DNA of 64,000 nucleotides from assembly GCF_003326015.1 (NCBI RefSeq), contig NZ_CP023860.1, forward strand, positions 992,001-1,056,000, written 5' to 3'. The notes beneath the pieces were generated by a model. The model was not told the origin of the DNA, made no database searches, and saw only the letters and a program-made list of their open reading frames with translations. The stretch comes from Candidatus Thioglobus sp. NP1. GTDB taxonomy: Bacteria > Pseudomonadota > Gammaproteobacteria > PS1 > Pseudothioglobaceae. Of this stretch, positions 34,674-44,623 are shown one piece after another (position 1 is the first letter of the stretch; each line of letters opens with the position of its first letter). The position numbers and the translations under genes were made by a program.

Positions 34674-36754
34674 CTAATCAATGGCGCCTTGATACTCTTG
34701 ATCAAACTTTGGTTTTATTATCTTTGAATAATAGGCTTCCATGCCTTATATATTGGGGTCGTCGTTTACCTGACAATGAAAATCTTAACTCCTTATCTAC
34801 TGCAGTGGCTAAAGATTGGGGGGACAACTTGCTGGATAAAGTTCCAGAGTTATCTGTCTTACCTGAGCAGTCTGCAAATTTTCCAGGACAGCTTGGATGC
34901 AAAATGAGAGGCCTTGATGGAATGATTCTCTCTAGTAACTTTGTTTTTCTAAAAGATGAAGCAAAAGACAACTCATTGTCCTTAGTTTTTTTGGACAAAG
35001 CCATAGAGCAAACATATACATTGACAATCATTTCCTTTGAAGAAAGTAATATGTATAGCCTTAGTGCCAAAATTGACAGCAAAAAGCCAATATTTATGGA
35101 CTGGTTTTCTGCTCCAGTAATTCTAGCACCTCAAAATAGTAATGAAATGATTGACTATGGAGGTCAATGGGGTGGTGAATTCAGAAGCCAAATAACTCCA
35201 TGGGTAACTGGTACTCATCTGCGTGAGTCAAGGTCTGGAACAACAAGTCATGCAAATTTCCCTGGCCTTCTTATTCCAACCATTGAAAGCTCAGAGAATT
35301 CAGGGTCTTGTTATGGTTTTCACTACGGCTGGTCTGGAGGTCATCGTATGATTGCAGAGCAACTTCCAGATGGTCGTAGGCAAGTTCAATTTGGCAATAC
35401 TGAAAATAGTGATTTAATTTCTGGAAATAGCTTCGAAACAGCAAAGCTATATATTAGCCATTCTAGTAACGGAATTAGCGGGGTTGGTAAGTCATTTCGA
35501 TCTCACGTAGCTAATTCAATTATTAAGGCACCTAAGGACAATGTTAGGCCTGTTCATTACAATTGCTGGGAGGCTATATATTTTGATCATAATATTGACC
35601 AATTAAAAGAAATAGCTAGCCTTGCTTCTGAAATTGGTGCTGAAAGGTTTGTGCTGGATGACGGCTGGTTTAAAGGACGTGATAGTGCTAACTCTAGTCT
35701 TGGTGACTGGGATGTTGACAAGAATAAATATCCTTCAGGATTGCAACCATTAATTAGCCATATCCATTCTCTTAAAATGTCTTTTGGTTTGTGGTTTGAG
35801 CCTGAGATGGTTAGCCCTAATAGTAATCTTTATCGACAGCATCCTGAATGGATAATGGGCCACAAAGATCAAACTCTTGGACGAGATCAGTTGGTTCTTA
35901 ATATTGCCATTAAAGATGTTGAGGATTACCTTTTTAAGAAAATTTCAGCATTGTTAACTGAGTATCCAATTGAGTATATTAAGTGGGACCATAATCGAGT
36001 TCTGCCTTATCCCGATGCTTCGCAAACAAAAAGCCTGTATGTTCTTCTAAAGCGAATTAGATTGGCGTATCCAAAAGTTGAGATTGAATCCTGCTCATCA
36101 GGAGGTGGACGAATAGATTATGGCATTCTAGAAAATACACAAAGAGTTTGGCTTTCAGATAGTAATGATGCAATTGAAAGGTTACGTATTCAGCATGAGG
36201 CAATTTTATGGTTGCCTACTTCGATAACGGGCAGTCATGTTGGGCCAAAGGTTTGTCACACCTCTGGGCGTGAACTTCCACTAGCATTCAGAGCATGGGT
36301 GGCAGCTCAAAGGCATATGGGATTTGAGATGGATCCGCGTGCACTGTCACCTTCAGATAAAGCACTGCTTAAAGCCGTTACTAATTGGTGGAAGGAGAAT
36401 CGTCAGTGGATGAAAGATGCAAATATTTTACGATTACCTTGTGTCGATAAAAGCATAACTGCTGAAATTCAAATTAATTCAAGTGAGAATCACTTTGTTG
36501 TTTTCGCTGGCCAAAATGCCTTATCAGAATTTAGCTCACCAGTTCCATTGGTCCTATCTGGGCTAGACTCAATGGCAATGTATAATGTCTCGTTATACAA
36601 CAAAAATCATATCAACTCTCTTGGTAAATCAGATGGTGGTCTTTTGCAAAAAACATTGAAGCTTAGTGGGCAATTTTTAATGAACCATGGACTGCAGTTA
36701 CCTAAAGCTTTTCCAGCTAGCATGATGGTAATAGAAGGGGATAAAGCTGCATGA
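34670..36754 (+). CDS. Alpha-galactosidase (GH36)
   Basis: This 694-residue glycoside hydrolase matches GH36: PVHYNCWEAIYFDHN, RFVLDDGWFKGRD, LWFEPEMVSP, then YIKWDHNR (nucleophile Asp near 440), ESCSSGGGRIDYG and WLSDSNDA (acid/base Asp near 497). It has no signal peptide, so it acts on imported alpha-galactosides in the cytoplasm. The start is GTG, and it overlaps both neighbours. Galactose released would enter the oxidative route encoded next. Alpha-galactosylglycerol or digalactosylglycerol are candidate substrates in a marine setting (inference). Confidence 0.94.
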   Translation: MTNQWRLDTLDQTLVLLSLNNRLPCLIYWGRRLPDNENLNSLSTAVAKDWGDNLLDKVPELSVLPEQSANFPGQLGCKMRGLDGMILSSNFVFLKDEAKDNSLSLVFLDKAIEQTYTLTIISFEESNMYSLSAKIDSKKPIFMDWFSAPVILAPQNSNEMIDYGGQWGGEFRSQITPWVTGTHLRESRSGTTSHANFPGLLIPTIESSENSGSCYGFHYGWSGGHRMIAEQLPDGRRQVQFGNTENSDLISGNSFETAKLYISHSSNGISGVGKSFRSHVANSIIKAPKDNVRPVHYNCWEAIYFDHNIDQLKEIASLASEIGAERFVLDDGWFKGRDSANSSLGDWDVDKNKYPSGLQPLISHIHSLKMSFGLWFEPEMVSPNSNLYRQHPEWIMGHKDQTLGRDQLVLNIAIKDVEDYLFKKISALLTEYPIEYIKWDHNRVLPYPDASQTKSLYVLLKRIRLAYPKVEIESCSSGGGRIDYGILENTQRVWLSDSNDAIERLRIQHEAILWLPTSITGSHVGPKVCHTSGRELPLAFRAWVAAQRHMGFEMDPRALSPSDKALLKAVTNWWKENRQWMKDANILRLPCVDKSITAEIQINSSENHFVVFAGQNALSEFSSPVPLVLSGLDSMAMYNVSLYNKNHINSLGKSDGGLLQKTLKLSGQFLMNHGLQLPKAFPASMMVIEGDKAA

Positions 36755-38466
36755 GTAAAGCTAACAAGCGTCGATCATCGAATTGGTATGGAAAAATGGA
36801 TAAAGATGGTTTTATCCATCGAAGCTGGATGAAAAGCCAAGGATTCCCAGACCATGCTTTCGATGGACGCCCAATAATTGGTATATGCAATACTTGGTCT
36901 GAGTTAACCCCATGTAATGCAGGTTTAAGAACTTTAGCTGAAGGCGTTAAGAGGGGTGTTTGGGAGTCAGGAGGCCTACCACTTGAGTTCCCTGTAATGT
37001 CATTAGGTGAAACCCAAATGAAACCAACCGCAATGCTTTTTCGAAATCTTTTATCTATGGATGTCGAGGAAAGTATTCGCGCTTATGGAATTGATGGCGT
37101 TGTTTTACTAGGCGGCTGTGATAAAACTACCCCAGGACAATTAATGGGTGCAGCAAGTGTCGATTTGCCGACAATTGTTGTTTCTTCTGGCCCAATGCTT
37201 AATGGTAAATATAAAGGCCAAGATATTGGTTCTGGAACTGATGTTTGGCGCTTTTCTGAAGACGTTAGAGCTGGTGATATGTCTTTACAAGATTTTATGT
37301 CTGCTGAGACAGGAATGAGCCGCTCATCTGGGGTTTGCATGACAATGGGGACTGCATCCACAATGGCAAGCTTGGTTGAAGGGATGGGCTTAAGTTTACC
37401 AACGAATGCGGCTATTCCAGCCGTTGATGCAAGGAGAATGGCTCTTGCGCATATGACAGGAAAGCGCATCGTAGAAATGGTGGAAGAGGGTTTGAACTTA
37501 TCCAAAGTTTTAACAAAAGAGAGCTTTCAAAATGCGATTACACTGAACAGCGCAGTTGGCGGTTCAACTAATTCAGTAATTCACTTGTTGGCTTTAGCGG
37601 GAAGAGCTGAAATTGAACTTACTTTGGAGGACTTTGAGAAAGCGGCAGATATACCGCTTCTTGTTAATTGTATGCCTTCAGGTAAGTACCTAATGGAAGA
37701 TTTTTGTTATGCAGGAGGAGTTCCAGCAGTATTAGATCAAATTAAGAATCATATTAAGCCAGCTAATACGGTTCTAAACAAAGATATAACCAGCTACTTT
37801 AAAGGTGCTGAAACATTCAATGAGGACGTCATTCGGCCAATAAATAACCCACTAAAGCCTGCTGCAGGTTTAAAAGTATTGAGAGGGAATTTGGCTCCAA
37901 ATGGAGCAATTATTAAGCCTGCTGCTGCAACACAAGAGCTATTAAAGCATGAAGGCTTGGCTTATGTATTTGAAGACATTGAAGATCTAAAGGCTAATAT
38001 TGATAGACCTGACCTTCCAGTAACAAAAGACTCTATTCTAGTTTTAAAGGGGTGTGGACCGAAGGGCTATCCAGGAATGCCTGAGGTTGGTAATATGCCA
38101 ATACCAAAGGTATTAATTGAGCAAGGTGTTCGAGATATGATACGTATTTCAGATGCTCGAATGTCAGGCACTGCCTTTGGAACTATAGTGCTTCATGTGT
38201 CTCCTGAGGCAAATGTAGGTGGCCCTATTTCAATAGTTGAGACTGGTGACCTTATTCGACTTGATGCTTTTAATGGAGTGCTTGAGCTTTTAGTTGCAGA
38301 GTCTGAAATTGACAAACGTCTTAAGGCAAGGAAAGAGCCAAAAGTAAATTACACCCGTGGATACGCAAAACTTTATATTGAACATGTCATGCAAGCTGAC
38401 AAAGGTGCAGACTTAGACTTCCTAGTAGGCAAAGATACTCGCCTTCCAACACGAGAATCTCATTAA
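36751..38466 (+). CDS. IlvD/Edd-family sugar-acid dehydratase, probably galactonate dehydratase
   Basis: This 571-residue protein is of the IlvD/Edd family in the branch of L-arabinonate and related aldonate dehydratases (GKMDKDGFIHRSWMKSQGFP at the N-terminus). Three Cys expected to hold the Fe-S cluster are C55 or C46 (GICNTWSELTPC), C123 (GGCDKTTPGQ) and C196 (SSGVCMTMGTAS). It is followed by SDR dehydrogenase, KDGal kinase and KDPGal aldolase, so its substrate should be D-galactonate, giving 2-keto-3-deoxygalactonate. This replaces the enolase-superfamily DgoD used by E. coli. Confidence 0.88.
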   Translation: MSKANKRRSSNWYGKMDKDGFIHRSWMKSQGFPDHAFDGRPIIGICNTWSELTPCNAGLRTLAEGVKRGVWESGGLPLEFPVMSLGETQMKPTAMLFRNLLSMDVEESIRAYGIDGVVLLGGCDKTTPGQLMGAASVDLPTIVVSSGPMLNGKYKGQDIGSGTDVWRFSEDVRAGDMSLQDFMSAETGMSRSSGVCMTMGTASTMASLVEGMGLSLPTNAAIPAVDARRMALAHMTGKRIVEMVEEGLNLSKVLTKESFQNAITLNSAVGGSTNSVIHLLALAGRAEIELTLEDFEKAADIPLLVNCMPSGKYLMEDFCYAGGVPAVLDQIKNHIKPANTVLNKDITSYFKGAETFNEDVIRPINNPLKPAAGLKVLRGNLAPNGAIIKPAAATQELLKHEGLAYVFEDIEDLKANIDRPDLPVTKDSILVLKGCGPKGYPGMPEVGNMPIPKVLIEQGVRDMIRISDARMSGTAFGTIVLHVSPEANVGGPISIVETGDLIRLDAFNGVLELLVAESEIDKRLKARKEPKVNYTRGYAKLYIEHVMQADKGADLDFLVGKDTRLPTRESH

Positions 38467-39236
38467 TGAATAATTACGCAATTTTTAAAGATTTAGAGGA
38501 TGCTTCAGTTTTTATAACTGGAGGTGGCTCAGGAATAGGGGCTTCATTGACAGAGGGCTTTTTAGCTCAAGGCGCTAAAGTTGCCTTTGTGCAGAGATCA
38601 GATTGTGATGAATTTCTAGATGAAATTTCCTCAAAATATAAATATAATCCCTTATTTATTAAATGTGATATTACTGATATTGATGCTCTAAAGTCTGCAA
38701 TTTCAGATGCTAGCAAGGCTAATGGTGGAATTAATGTGCTTATAAATAATGCCGCTAATGACACACGCCACACACTTGCTGCAATGACTACAGAAGAATG
38801 GGATCAGTCAATTAATATCAATCTAAGGCCTCATTTCTTTACAGCACAGGCTGTGGCTCCTTTTATGAAAACTCAAGGTGGCGGCAGTATTATTAATTTT
38901 TCATCAAACTCTTACATGATGGGCAATGCAGGCTTGCCTGCTTATGTTACTTCTAAAGCTGGAATTACAGGTCTAACAAGAAGTTTAGCGAGAGAGCTTG
39001 GCGCTGATGGCATTAGAGTGAACACACTAATCCCAGGTTGGGTTTTAACTGAAAGACAGCTAAAGCTGTGGGCAAATGAAAAAGATTTAGCAATTCACAT
39101 GGATAAACAATGCATTAAGGAACACTTATTGCCTAACGATTTAATTGACTCCACTTTATTTTTAGCTTCGAATGCATCACGAATGATGACTGGCCAAGCT
39201 TTAGTGATTGATGGTGGCGTAGTAGTTACAGGATAA
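38466..39236 (+). CDS. SDR-family sugar dehydrogenase, probably galactose 1-dehydrogenase
   Basis: This 256-residue short-chain dehydrogenase has the cofactor motif TGGGSGIGASL (about 18-28), NNAANDTRH, and the catalytic Tyr/Lys in AYVTSKAGITGL. The end IDGGVVVTG is standard. It overlaps the dehydratase by one base. In the De Ley-Doudoroff route a NAD(P)-dependent aldose 1-dehydrogenase makes galactonolactone; this is the only candidate in the operon. Aldose specificity cannot be read directly. Confidence 0.85.
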   Translation: MNNYAIFKDLEDASVFITGGGSGIGASLTEGFLAQGAKVAFVQRSDCDEFLDEISSKYKYNPLFIKCDITDIDALKSAISDASKANGGINVLINNAANDTRHTLAAMTTEEWDQSININLRPHFFTAQAVAPFMKTQGGGSIINFSSNSYMMGNAGLPAYVTSKAGITGLTRSLARELGADGIRVNTLIPGWVLTERQLKLWANEKDLAIHMDKQCIKEHLLPNDLIDSTLFLASNASRMMTGQALVIDGGVVVTG

Positions 39237-39243
39237 AAAAATA

Positions 39244-40155
39244 ATGAGAGATATTAAAGCTAAATGGATTGCTGCAGATTGGGGGACAACCCATATGCGC
39301 GCTTGGGCTATTGACGAAAAAGGCGAAGTTCTTGCTTATAGTGAGTCGAATGAAGGCATGAAAGATCTCCAGCAGAATGAGTTTGAGCCAGTATTATTGC
39401 GTCTTATTGAAAGCTGGCTTGATAGCGAAAAAGTAACATCTGTTATGGCTTGTGGAATGGTTGGTGCTCGTCAAGGGTGGGTTGAAACGCCGTATTTAAA
39501 GACCCCATGCGTGCCTATCGATAAAATTCAAATTACAGTTGCCAGTACCAAGGATTCAAGGATTCAAGTCAACCTAGTTCCGGGAGTAATGCAGCATAAG
39601 CCTGCAGATATTATGAGGGGTGAGGAAACCCAAATTGCTGGATTTATTAAAGAAAATCCAAGCTTTGATGGTATTGTTTGCCTTCCTGGTACCCATACAA
39701 AATGGGTAAATGTAAGGGCAGGTCAAATAGAAAATTTTAGAACTTTTATGACGGGTGAGCTTTTTGGCGTAATTTCTAACAACACTTTAATTAAGCACTC
39801 AATTGAGTCGGAAGGGTGGGATCAAGTTAGTTTTGATAACGGAGTTATCAAGGGTTTTGACAACCCAGGTCTAATTGCTTCGGATCTTTTTTCATTACGA
39901 TCTGAATCAATAGTTAATGATTTAGATTCTAATTCTGCAAGAGCAACTCTTTCTGGATTGCTATTGGGAGTTGAGCTTAACGGAGCAATAAGCTACTGGA
40001 AAGATAAAAATGTCATCCTTATTGGCTCTGAGCTTCTAACTAATAATTATCAAGAAGGATTAAAAATACTTGGTGGTGAAAGTCATGCTTTCAGCCTTGA
40101 GGCTGCTACTTTATCAGGACTGACCTCTGCTTATATGGAGTTGCACTCTGAATAA
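39244..40155 (+). CDS. dgoK: 2-dehydro-3-deoxygalactonokinase
   Basis: This 303-residue protein matches DgoK: WIAADWGTTHMRAWAIDEKG at the start, ACGMVGARQGWVETPYLKTP, LPGTHTKWVNV and FRTFMTGELFGVISNN. It phosphorylates 2-keto-3-deoxy-D-galactonate to KDPGal. It starts seven bases after the SDR gene and is followed by the aldolase that uses its product. Confidence 0.95.
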   Translation: MRDIKAKWIAADWGTTHMRAWAIDEKGEVLAYSESNEGMKDLQQNEFEPVLLRLIESWLDSEKVTSVMACGMVGARQGWVETPYLKTPCVPIDKIQITVASTKDSRIQVNLVPGVMQHKPADIMRGEETQIAGFIKENPSFDGIVCLPGTHTKWVNVRAGQIENFRTFMTGELFGVISNNTLIKHSIESEGWDQVSFDNGVIKGFDNPGLIASDLFSLRSESIVNDLDSNSARATLSGLLLGVELNGAISYWKDKNVILIGSELLTNNYQEGLKILGGESHAFSLEAATLSGLTSAYMELHSE

Positions 40156-40165
40156 GAGTAAGAAT

Positions 40166-40768
40166 ATGAATAGAAATATAATTGCTATATTACGAGGTGT
40201 TAAACCAAAAGAGGTTCTTGATATAGCTCATGTTATTGTTAAAGCCGGAATAAGCCAAGTCGAAGTGCCTCTTAATTCACCTAGTGCTTTTGAAAGTATT
40301 GAGCTGCTTCGTGATGAATTTGAAGGATCAATTCAATTTGGTGCTGGAACAGTAACAGATATAAAGCAGGTTGAAGTCCTTGCTAAAATTGGTGTAAATT
40401 TTATTGTTTCGCCTAATTTTAATCCTGATGTTGTTAAAGCAACTAAAGAGGCAAATATATTGAGCTATCCAGGAGTTATAACTCCAACAGAGTGCTTCTC
40501 TGCAATACATTGTGGAGCTGATGGTTTGAAGTTTTTTCCAGCCTCTCTTATTGGAGAAGACAATTTAATCGCATTAAAGGCTGTTTTGCCATCAGATATG
40601 CCTCTTTTCATGGTTGGCGGTGTTGGTCCAAAAAACTTTTCATCTTGGATCAAAGCCGGTGCTACTGGTTTTGGAATAGGCTCAGGGTTATACAAGGCTG
40701 GCGAATCCCTAAACATAGTTTCTAAGAAGGCTGAGTCGATTGTTTTGGCTTATGATGAAGCGCAATAA
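40166..40768 (+). CDS. dgoA: 2-dehydro-3-deoxy-6-phosphogalactonate aldolase
   Basis: This 200-residue class I aldolase of the KDPG/KDPGal group contains EVPLNSPSAFESIELL, FGAGTVTDIKQVE, VSPNFNPDVVKATKEA, and the Schiff-base Lys in GLKFFPASLIG (near 125-135). MVGGVGPKNFSSWI closes the barrel. It cleaves KDPGal to pyruvate and glyceraldehyde-3-phosphate. SPNFN and the DgoK neighbour favour KDPGal over KDPG. It overlaps the next gene by one base. Confidence 0.94.
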   Translation: MNRNIIAILRGVKPKEVLDIAHVIVKAGISQVEVPLNSPSAFESIELLRDEFEGSIQFGAGTVTDIKQVEVLAKIGVNFIVSPNFNPDVVKATKEANILSYPGVITPTECFSAIHCGADGLKFFPASLIGEDNLIALKAVLPSDMPLFMVGGVGPKNFSSWIKAGATGFGIGSGLYKAGESLNIVSKKAESIVLAYDEAQ

Positions 40769-41631
40769 TGATAAGTGACTATCTTCCCTTAGATTCGTCT
40801 GATTTGGGTGAAGGCCCATTATGGCATCCAAAACTAAAGTCTCTATTCTGGTTTGATATAAATTCCTTTAAGATGCATAACTGGAATAACTCTAAACTTA
40901 AAACTTGGGTATTTTCTGAGCCAGTTTCGGCTGCAGGATGGATTGATGAGGAGCATTTAATGGTTGCGACTGCATCCTCATTAAGTAAACTTACCTTAGC
41001 AACTGATGAAAGAGAAGTGATCGTTGATTTAGAGGCTGATATGGTTCACACCCGATCAAATGATGGGCGCGCTGATCCATGGGGCGGTTTTTGGATTAGT
41101 ACAATGGGACTTAATGCGCAAGCAGATGCTGGTTCTATTTATCGCTTCTATAAAGGTGAGCTAAGACAGTTACACCAGAATATTACAATCCCTAATAGCA
41201 TTTGCTTTTCCCCAGATAAAAAGTTTGGATATTTTGCAGATACACGTAAACAGAAAATTTGGAAGCAGAAATTAGATGAATCTAATGGCTGGCCTGCTCA
41301 TGAACCAGTTATTTTTGTTGATCTGGAGCCTCAAGGTCTTCGTCCTGATGGCTCAGTATGTGATAGTGAGGGATTTCTATGGAATGCGCAGTATGGCGCC
41401 TCTAGGCTGGCAAGATATAGTTCTAATGGTCAATTAGATCAAGTAGTTAACTTTCCAGTTTCTCAGGTTACTTGTCCTGCTTTTGGCGGCGACTCATTAA
41501 ATACTATTTATACTACTTCGGCCTATCAGAATTTAAATAATGAAAATTTAAAAGTTGAGCCTTTAGCTGGTAAAGTATTTTATTTTCAATCAGAGATAAC
41601 TGGTTTAGCTGAATATCAAGTTAAATTATGA
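40768..41631 (+). CDS. SMP-30/gluconolactonase-family lactonase, probably galactonolactonase
   Basis: This 287-residue beta-propeller begins with DSSDLGEGPLWHP, which has the metal Glu. It contains RSNDGRADPWGGFWISTMG, IPNSICFSPD and RPDGSVCDSEGFLWNA, which carry the remaining metal ligands of SMP-30 lactonases. In this operon it would open galactonolactone to galactonate between the SDR and the dehydratase. Confidence 0.9.
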   Translation: MISDYLPLDSSDLGEGPLWHPKLKSLFWFDINSFKMHNWNNSKLKTWVFSEPVSAAGWIDEEHLMVATASSLSKLTLATDEREVIVDLEADMVHTRSNDGRADPWGGFWISTMGLNAQADAGSIYRFYKGELRQLHQNITIPNSICFSPDKKFGYFADTRKQKIWKQKLDESNGWPAHEPVIFVDLEPQGLRPDGSVCDSEGFLWNAQYGASRLARYSSNGQLDQVVNFPVSQVTCPAFGGDSLNTIYTTSAYQNLNNENLKVEPLAGKVFYFQSEITGLAEYQVKL

Positions 41632-41638
41632 GAATACT

Positions 41639-43540
41639 ATGATTCCAAAACTAGGTAGTTGTTATTATCCAGAACATTGGTCAGAGACTCAATGGGAAAA
41701 AGATGCTAAGGATATGATAGAGTCAGGCTTAACTTGGGTTCGAATAGGTGAATTTGCCTGGAGTCGATTAGAGCCTGAAGAGGGTGCTCAAAATTTTAAA
41801 TGGCTTGACCAAGCTATTAAAGTATTAGGAAATGCTGGATTGAATGTGGTTATGAGCACTCCAACTGCAGCTCCTCCAAGGTGGGTTGTAGATAAATGGC
41901 CGGATATGCTACTAGTTGATTCTGATGGACGTTCTCGTAAATTTGGCTCAAGGAGACATTACTGTTTTTCTCATCAAGGCTATCTCCAGGAGTCTTCAAG
42001 GATTACAAGGCTTGTTGCAAAGCGATATGGAAAAAACCCTTATATTAAAGCATGGCAATTAGATAATGAATATGGATGTCACAACACTACGTTGTCTTTT
42101 AGTGCTTCATCAGAAAGCTCGTTTAAACTTTGGTTATCTAATAAATATAAGACGATTGAAAATCTTAATGAGTCTTGGAGTAATGTTTTCTGGTCGATGG
42201 AATATAATAGTTTTGAGCAAATTGATTTACCAAATTTAACCGTTACTGATGCGAATCCAATTCATGAATTAGACTTCAGAAGGTTTAGCTCTGAGCAAGT
42301 AGTTAAGTTTAACCGCGCCCAAGTTTTAATAATGCGCGAACATACAAAAATGCCACTTATTCATAACTATATGGGAAAAATTACAGATTTTGATCATTAT
42401 GAAGTAGGTAATGATTTAGATATTGCTAGTTGGGATAGCTATCCTTTGGGCTTTTTAGAAGATCGATCGACTCAAAATGAAGACTTTAAACTTAAATTTA
42501 TGCGCTTTGGAGATCCTGATTTTCAGGCATTTCATCATGACCTATACAGGACTGTTGGGTGCGGCCGTTGGTGGGTAATGGAGCAGCAACCAGGACCTGT
42601 GAATTGGGCTCCTTACAACCCTGAACCTGCTCGTGGAGCGGTTAGGCTTTGGTCTTGGGAGGCCATTGCTCATGGCGCAGAAGTGGTAAGTTATTTTCGC
42701 TGGAGACAAGCTCCTTTTGCTCAGGAACAAATGCACGCTGGCCTGCAAAGACCTGATGGTGAAAGCGCACCCGGTTTAACTCAAGCTTCTCAAGTTAATT
42801 CTGAGTTAAAAGAATTTGATGGCATTCAGCAAGTTCAATCAAAGGTCGCTATAATTTTTGATTATGAAAGCTGTTGGGCATGGGAAATTCAGCCTCAAGG
42901 TAAAGACTTTAGTTATTTTGAATTAGTTTATGAATACTATAAGGCTCTTCGAAGCCTTGGTTTATCAGTTGATATACTCCCTCCAAATCAAAAAGATTTA
43001 ACTGGATATAAAATTGTACTTGCTCCTGGATTAATGCATTTCGATACAGATCTTAAGGTGGCAATTGAATCCTTTGAAGGCGTTTTAATTTCAGGTCCAA
43101 GATCTGGCTCAAAAACATTAGATATGGCTATTCCAAAAGACTTACCACCAGAAGTTCCTGGCGTTGTTGGTACCGTTGCTAGTGTTGAGTCTTTGAGGCC
43201 AAATGCCAGTATTTTAATTAAAGCTGGAGGTAGTTTTAATCGCTGGATGGAAACTTTAGTAGATTGTGATAATGTTATTGAGGAATGTGAGGATGGCCGT
43301 CCAGCACTCATTGGACAAACAAATAGACTATATTTAACGGGTTGGGGTAATCAGGAGGCGTTAACAAGAATATTTAGGGATGCTTGTTTATCTCAAAATA
43401 TTTCTACAATGGATCTGCCTGATTGCGTAAGAGTACGTGAAACACATAAACATCGATTTTGGTTCAACTACAGTGAGAAAGAAACGAATGTCAGTTCAGT
43501 TAGTCTTCCTCCTTCTGGGGTTTTCTGGGAACCTCTTTAA
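41639..43540 (+). CDS. Beta-galactosidase (GH42)
   Basis: This 633-residue GH42 enzyme starts LGSCYYPEHWSETQWEKDA and has the acid/base Glu in QLDNEYGCH (near 143) and the nucleophile Glu in WVMEQQPGPVNWAPYNP (near 314). The C-terminal half holds the trimerisation/beta domains. No signal peptide. It is the last gene of the galactoside operon and converges on an ABC ATPase gene six bases away. With the GH36 enzyme, both anomers of galactoside can be opened, as in digalactosylglycerol (alpha-Gal on beta-Gal-glycerol). Confidence 0.94.
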   Translation: MIPKLGSCYYPEHWSETQWEKDAKDMIESGLTWVRIGEFAWSRLEPEEGAQNFKWLDQAIKVLGNAGLNVVMSTPTAAPPRWVVDKWPDMLLVDSDGRSRKFGSRRHYCFSHQGYLQESSRITRLVAKRYGKNPYIKAWQLDNEYGCHNTTLSFSASSESSFKLWLSNKYKTIENLNESWSNVFWSMEYNSFEQIDLPNLTVTDANPIHELDFRRFSSEQVVKFNRAQVLIMREHTKMPLIHNYMGKITDFDHYEVGNDLDIASWDSYPLGFLEDRSTQNEDFKLKFMRFGDPDFQAFHHDLYRTVGCGRWWVMEQQPGPVNWAPYNPEPARGAVRLWSWEAIAHGAEVVSYFRWRQAPFAQEQMHAGLQRPDGESAPGLTQASQVNSELKEFDGIQQVQSKVAIIFDYESCWAWEIQPQGKDFSYFELVYEYYKALRSLGLSVDILPPNQKDLTGYKIVLAPGLMHFDTDLKVAIESFEGVLISGPRSGSKTLDMAIPKDLPPEVPGVVGTVASVESLRPNASILIKAGGSFNRWMETLVDCDNVIEECEDGRPALIGQTNRLYLTGWGNQEALTRIFRDACLSQNISTMDLPDCVRVRETHKHRFWFNYSEKETNVSSVSLPPSGVFWEPL

Positions 43541-43546
43541 GAAAGG

Positions 43547-44605
43547 TTATTTGACTCGAAGTTCGGTTTTAGGGTCAAAAAATAGGGCTGAAGTTGTGTT
43601 TGCTGCTATTCCAACTTTTGATCCTGTTAAGGGCAATTTTTCCTCTCTTGACTCTACAACAACTCTTTCACCACTCAAGGTTTTTAAGTAAACATACGAA
43701 ATGTCTCCAAGAGCTTCAGTGAATTCTACTTCAAGATCTCCTGACTTAGTGAGCTTTAATTGCTGAGGCCTTAATCCAACAATTAACTCTGACTTAGATG
43801 AGGCAACTGCTTTACTTACTTTGATTTTTGAGGACTTAAGATTAGGTATTGTTAACTTTGAATCAACAATATTTCCTTTTAAAAAATTGATTGTTGGTGA
43901 GCCAATAAAGCCTGCAACAAAAATATTTTGTGGATCTTCATATAACTCTAATGGTTTACCTACTTGCTGAATTAAACCCTCTTTTAGAACGACTATTTTA
44001 TCGGCGAGCGTCATTGCTTCTACTTGGTCATGGGTGACATAAATGATAGTTGTCCCTAGTTCACGATGAAGACGAGAGATTTCAACGCGCATTTCAACCC
44101 TAAGTTCCGCATCAAGATTTGATAAAGGCTCATCAAATAAAAATACTTCTGGACCCCTTACAATTGACCTTCCAATGGCAACTCTTTGTCTTTGTCCACC
44201 TGACAAGGTTTTAGGCTTTCTATCCATGTAATCTTCAAGGTGCAAAATACTCGCAGCATCATTAACTTTCTTGTTAATTTCATCAGTAGGAACTTTTGTC
44301 ATTTTAAGACCAAAGCCCATATTTTCTCTAACCGTCATATGTGGATATAAAGCGTAAGATTGAAAAACCATTGCAATGCCCCTGTCCGCTGGATGCATCT
44401 TAGTGACATCTTTATCACCAATATGAATCTCACCAGTGGTTACTTCTTCAAGGCCAGAGATCATTCTGAGTAATGTTGATTTTCCACAACCTGATGGCCC
44501 AACAAAAACACAAAAATCACCGTCCTCGATTTCTAAATCAATTCCATGGATAACTTGCAATTTATCGTATTTCTTTGTCGCTTTAGATATCTTTAATGAT
44601 GCCAT
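43547..44605 (-). CDS. MalK/UgpC-class ABC ATPase, probable partner of galactoside permeases
   Basis: This 352-residue ATPase has VGPSGCGKST (Walker A near 34-43), MVFQSYALYPHM, LSGGQRQRVAIGRSI and VFLFDEPLSNLD, and a C-terminal TOBE domain with LIVGLRPQQL. It lies in the IclR operon, facing the galactoside operon, whose permeases have no ATPase beside them, so it probably serves them. It may also serve other CUT1 systems, as MsmK-type ATPases do. Confidence 0.9.
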   Translation of the reverse strand: MASLKISKATKKYDKLQVIHGIDLEIEDGDFCVFVGPSGCGKSTLLRMISGLEEVTTGEIHIGDKDVTKMHPADRGIAMVFQSYALYPHMTVRENMGFGLKMTKVPTDEINKKVNDAASILHLEDYMDRKPKTLSGGQRQRVAIGRSIVRGPEVFLFDEPLSNLDAELRVEMRVEISRLHRELGTTIIYVTHDQVEAMTLADKIVVLKEGLIQQVGKPLELYEDPQNIFVAGFIGSPTINFLKGNIVDSKLTIPNLKSSKIKVSKAVASSKSELIVGLRPQQLKLTKSGDLEVEFTEALGDISYVYLKTLSGERVVVESREEKLPLTGSKVGIAANTTSALFFDPKTELRVK

Positions 44606-44623
44606 ATCAAAGGTGTCCTTATA

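Noticed and set aside
34702-35082. 126-codon antisense frame inside the alpha-galactosidase gene
   Set aside because: No homology recognised and it lies wholly within a confident GH36 gene.
37083-37505. 140-codon antisense frame inside the IlvD/Edd dehydratase
   Set aside because: The sense strand carries the Fe-S Cys motifs here; the antisense frame is a shadow.
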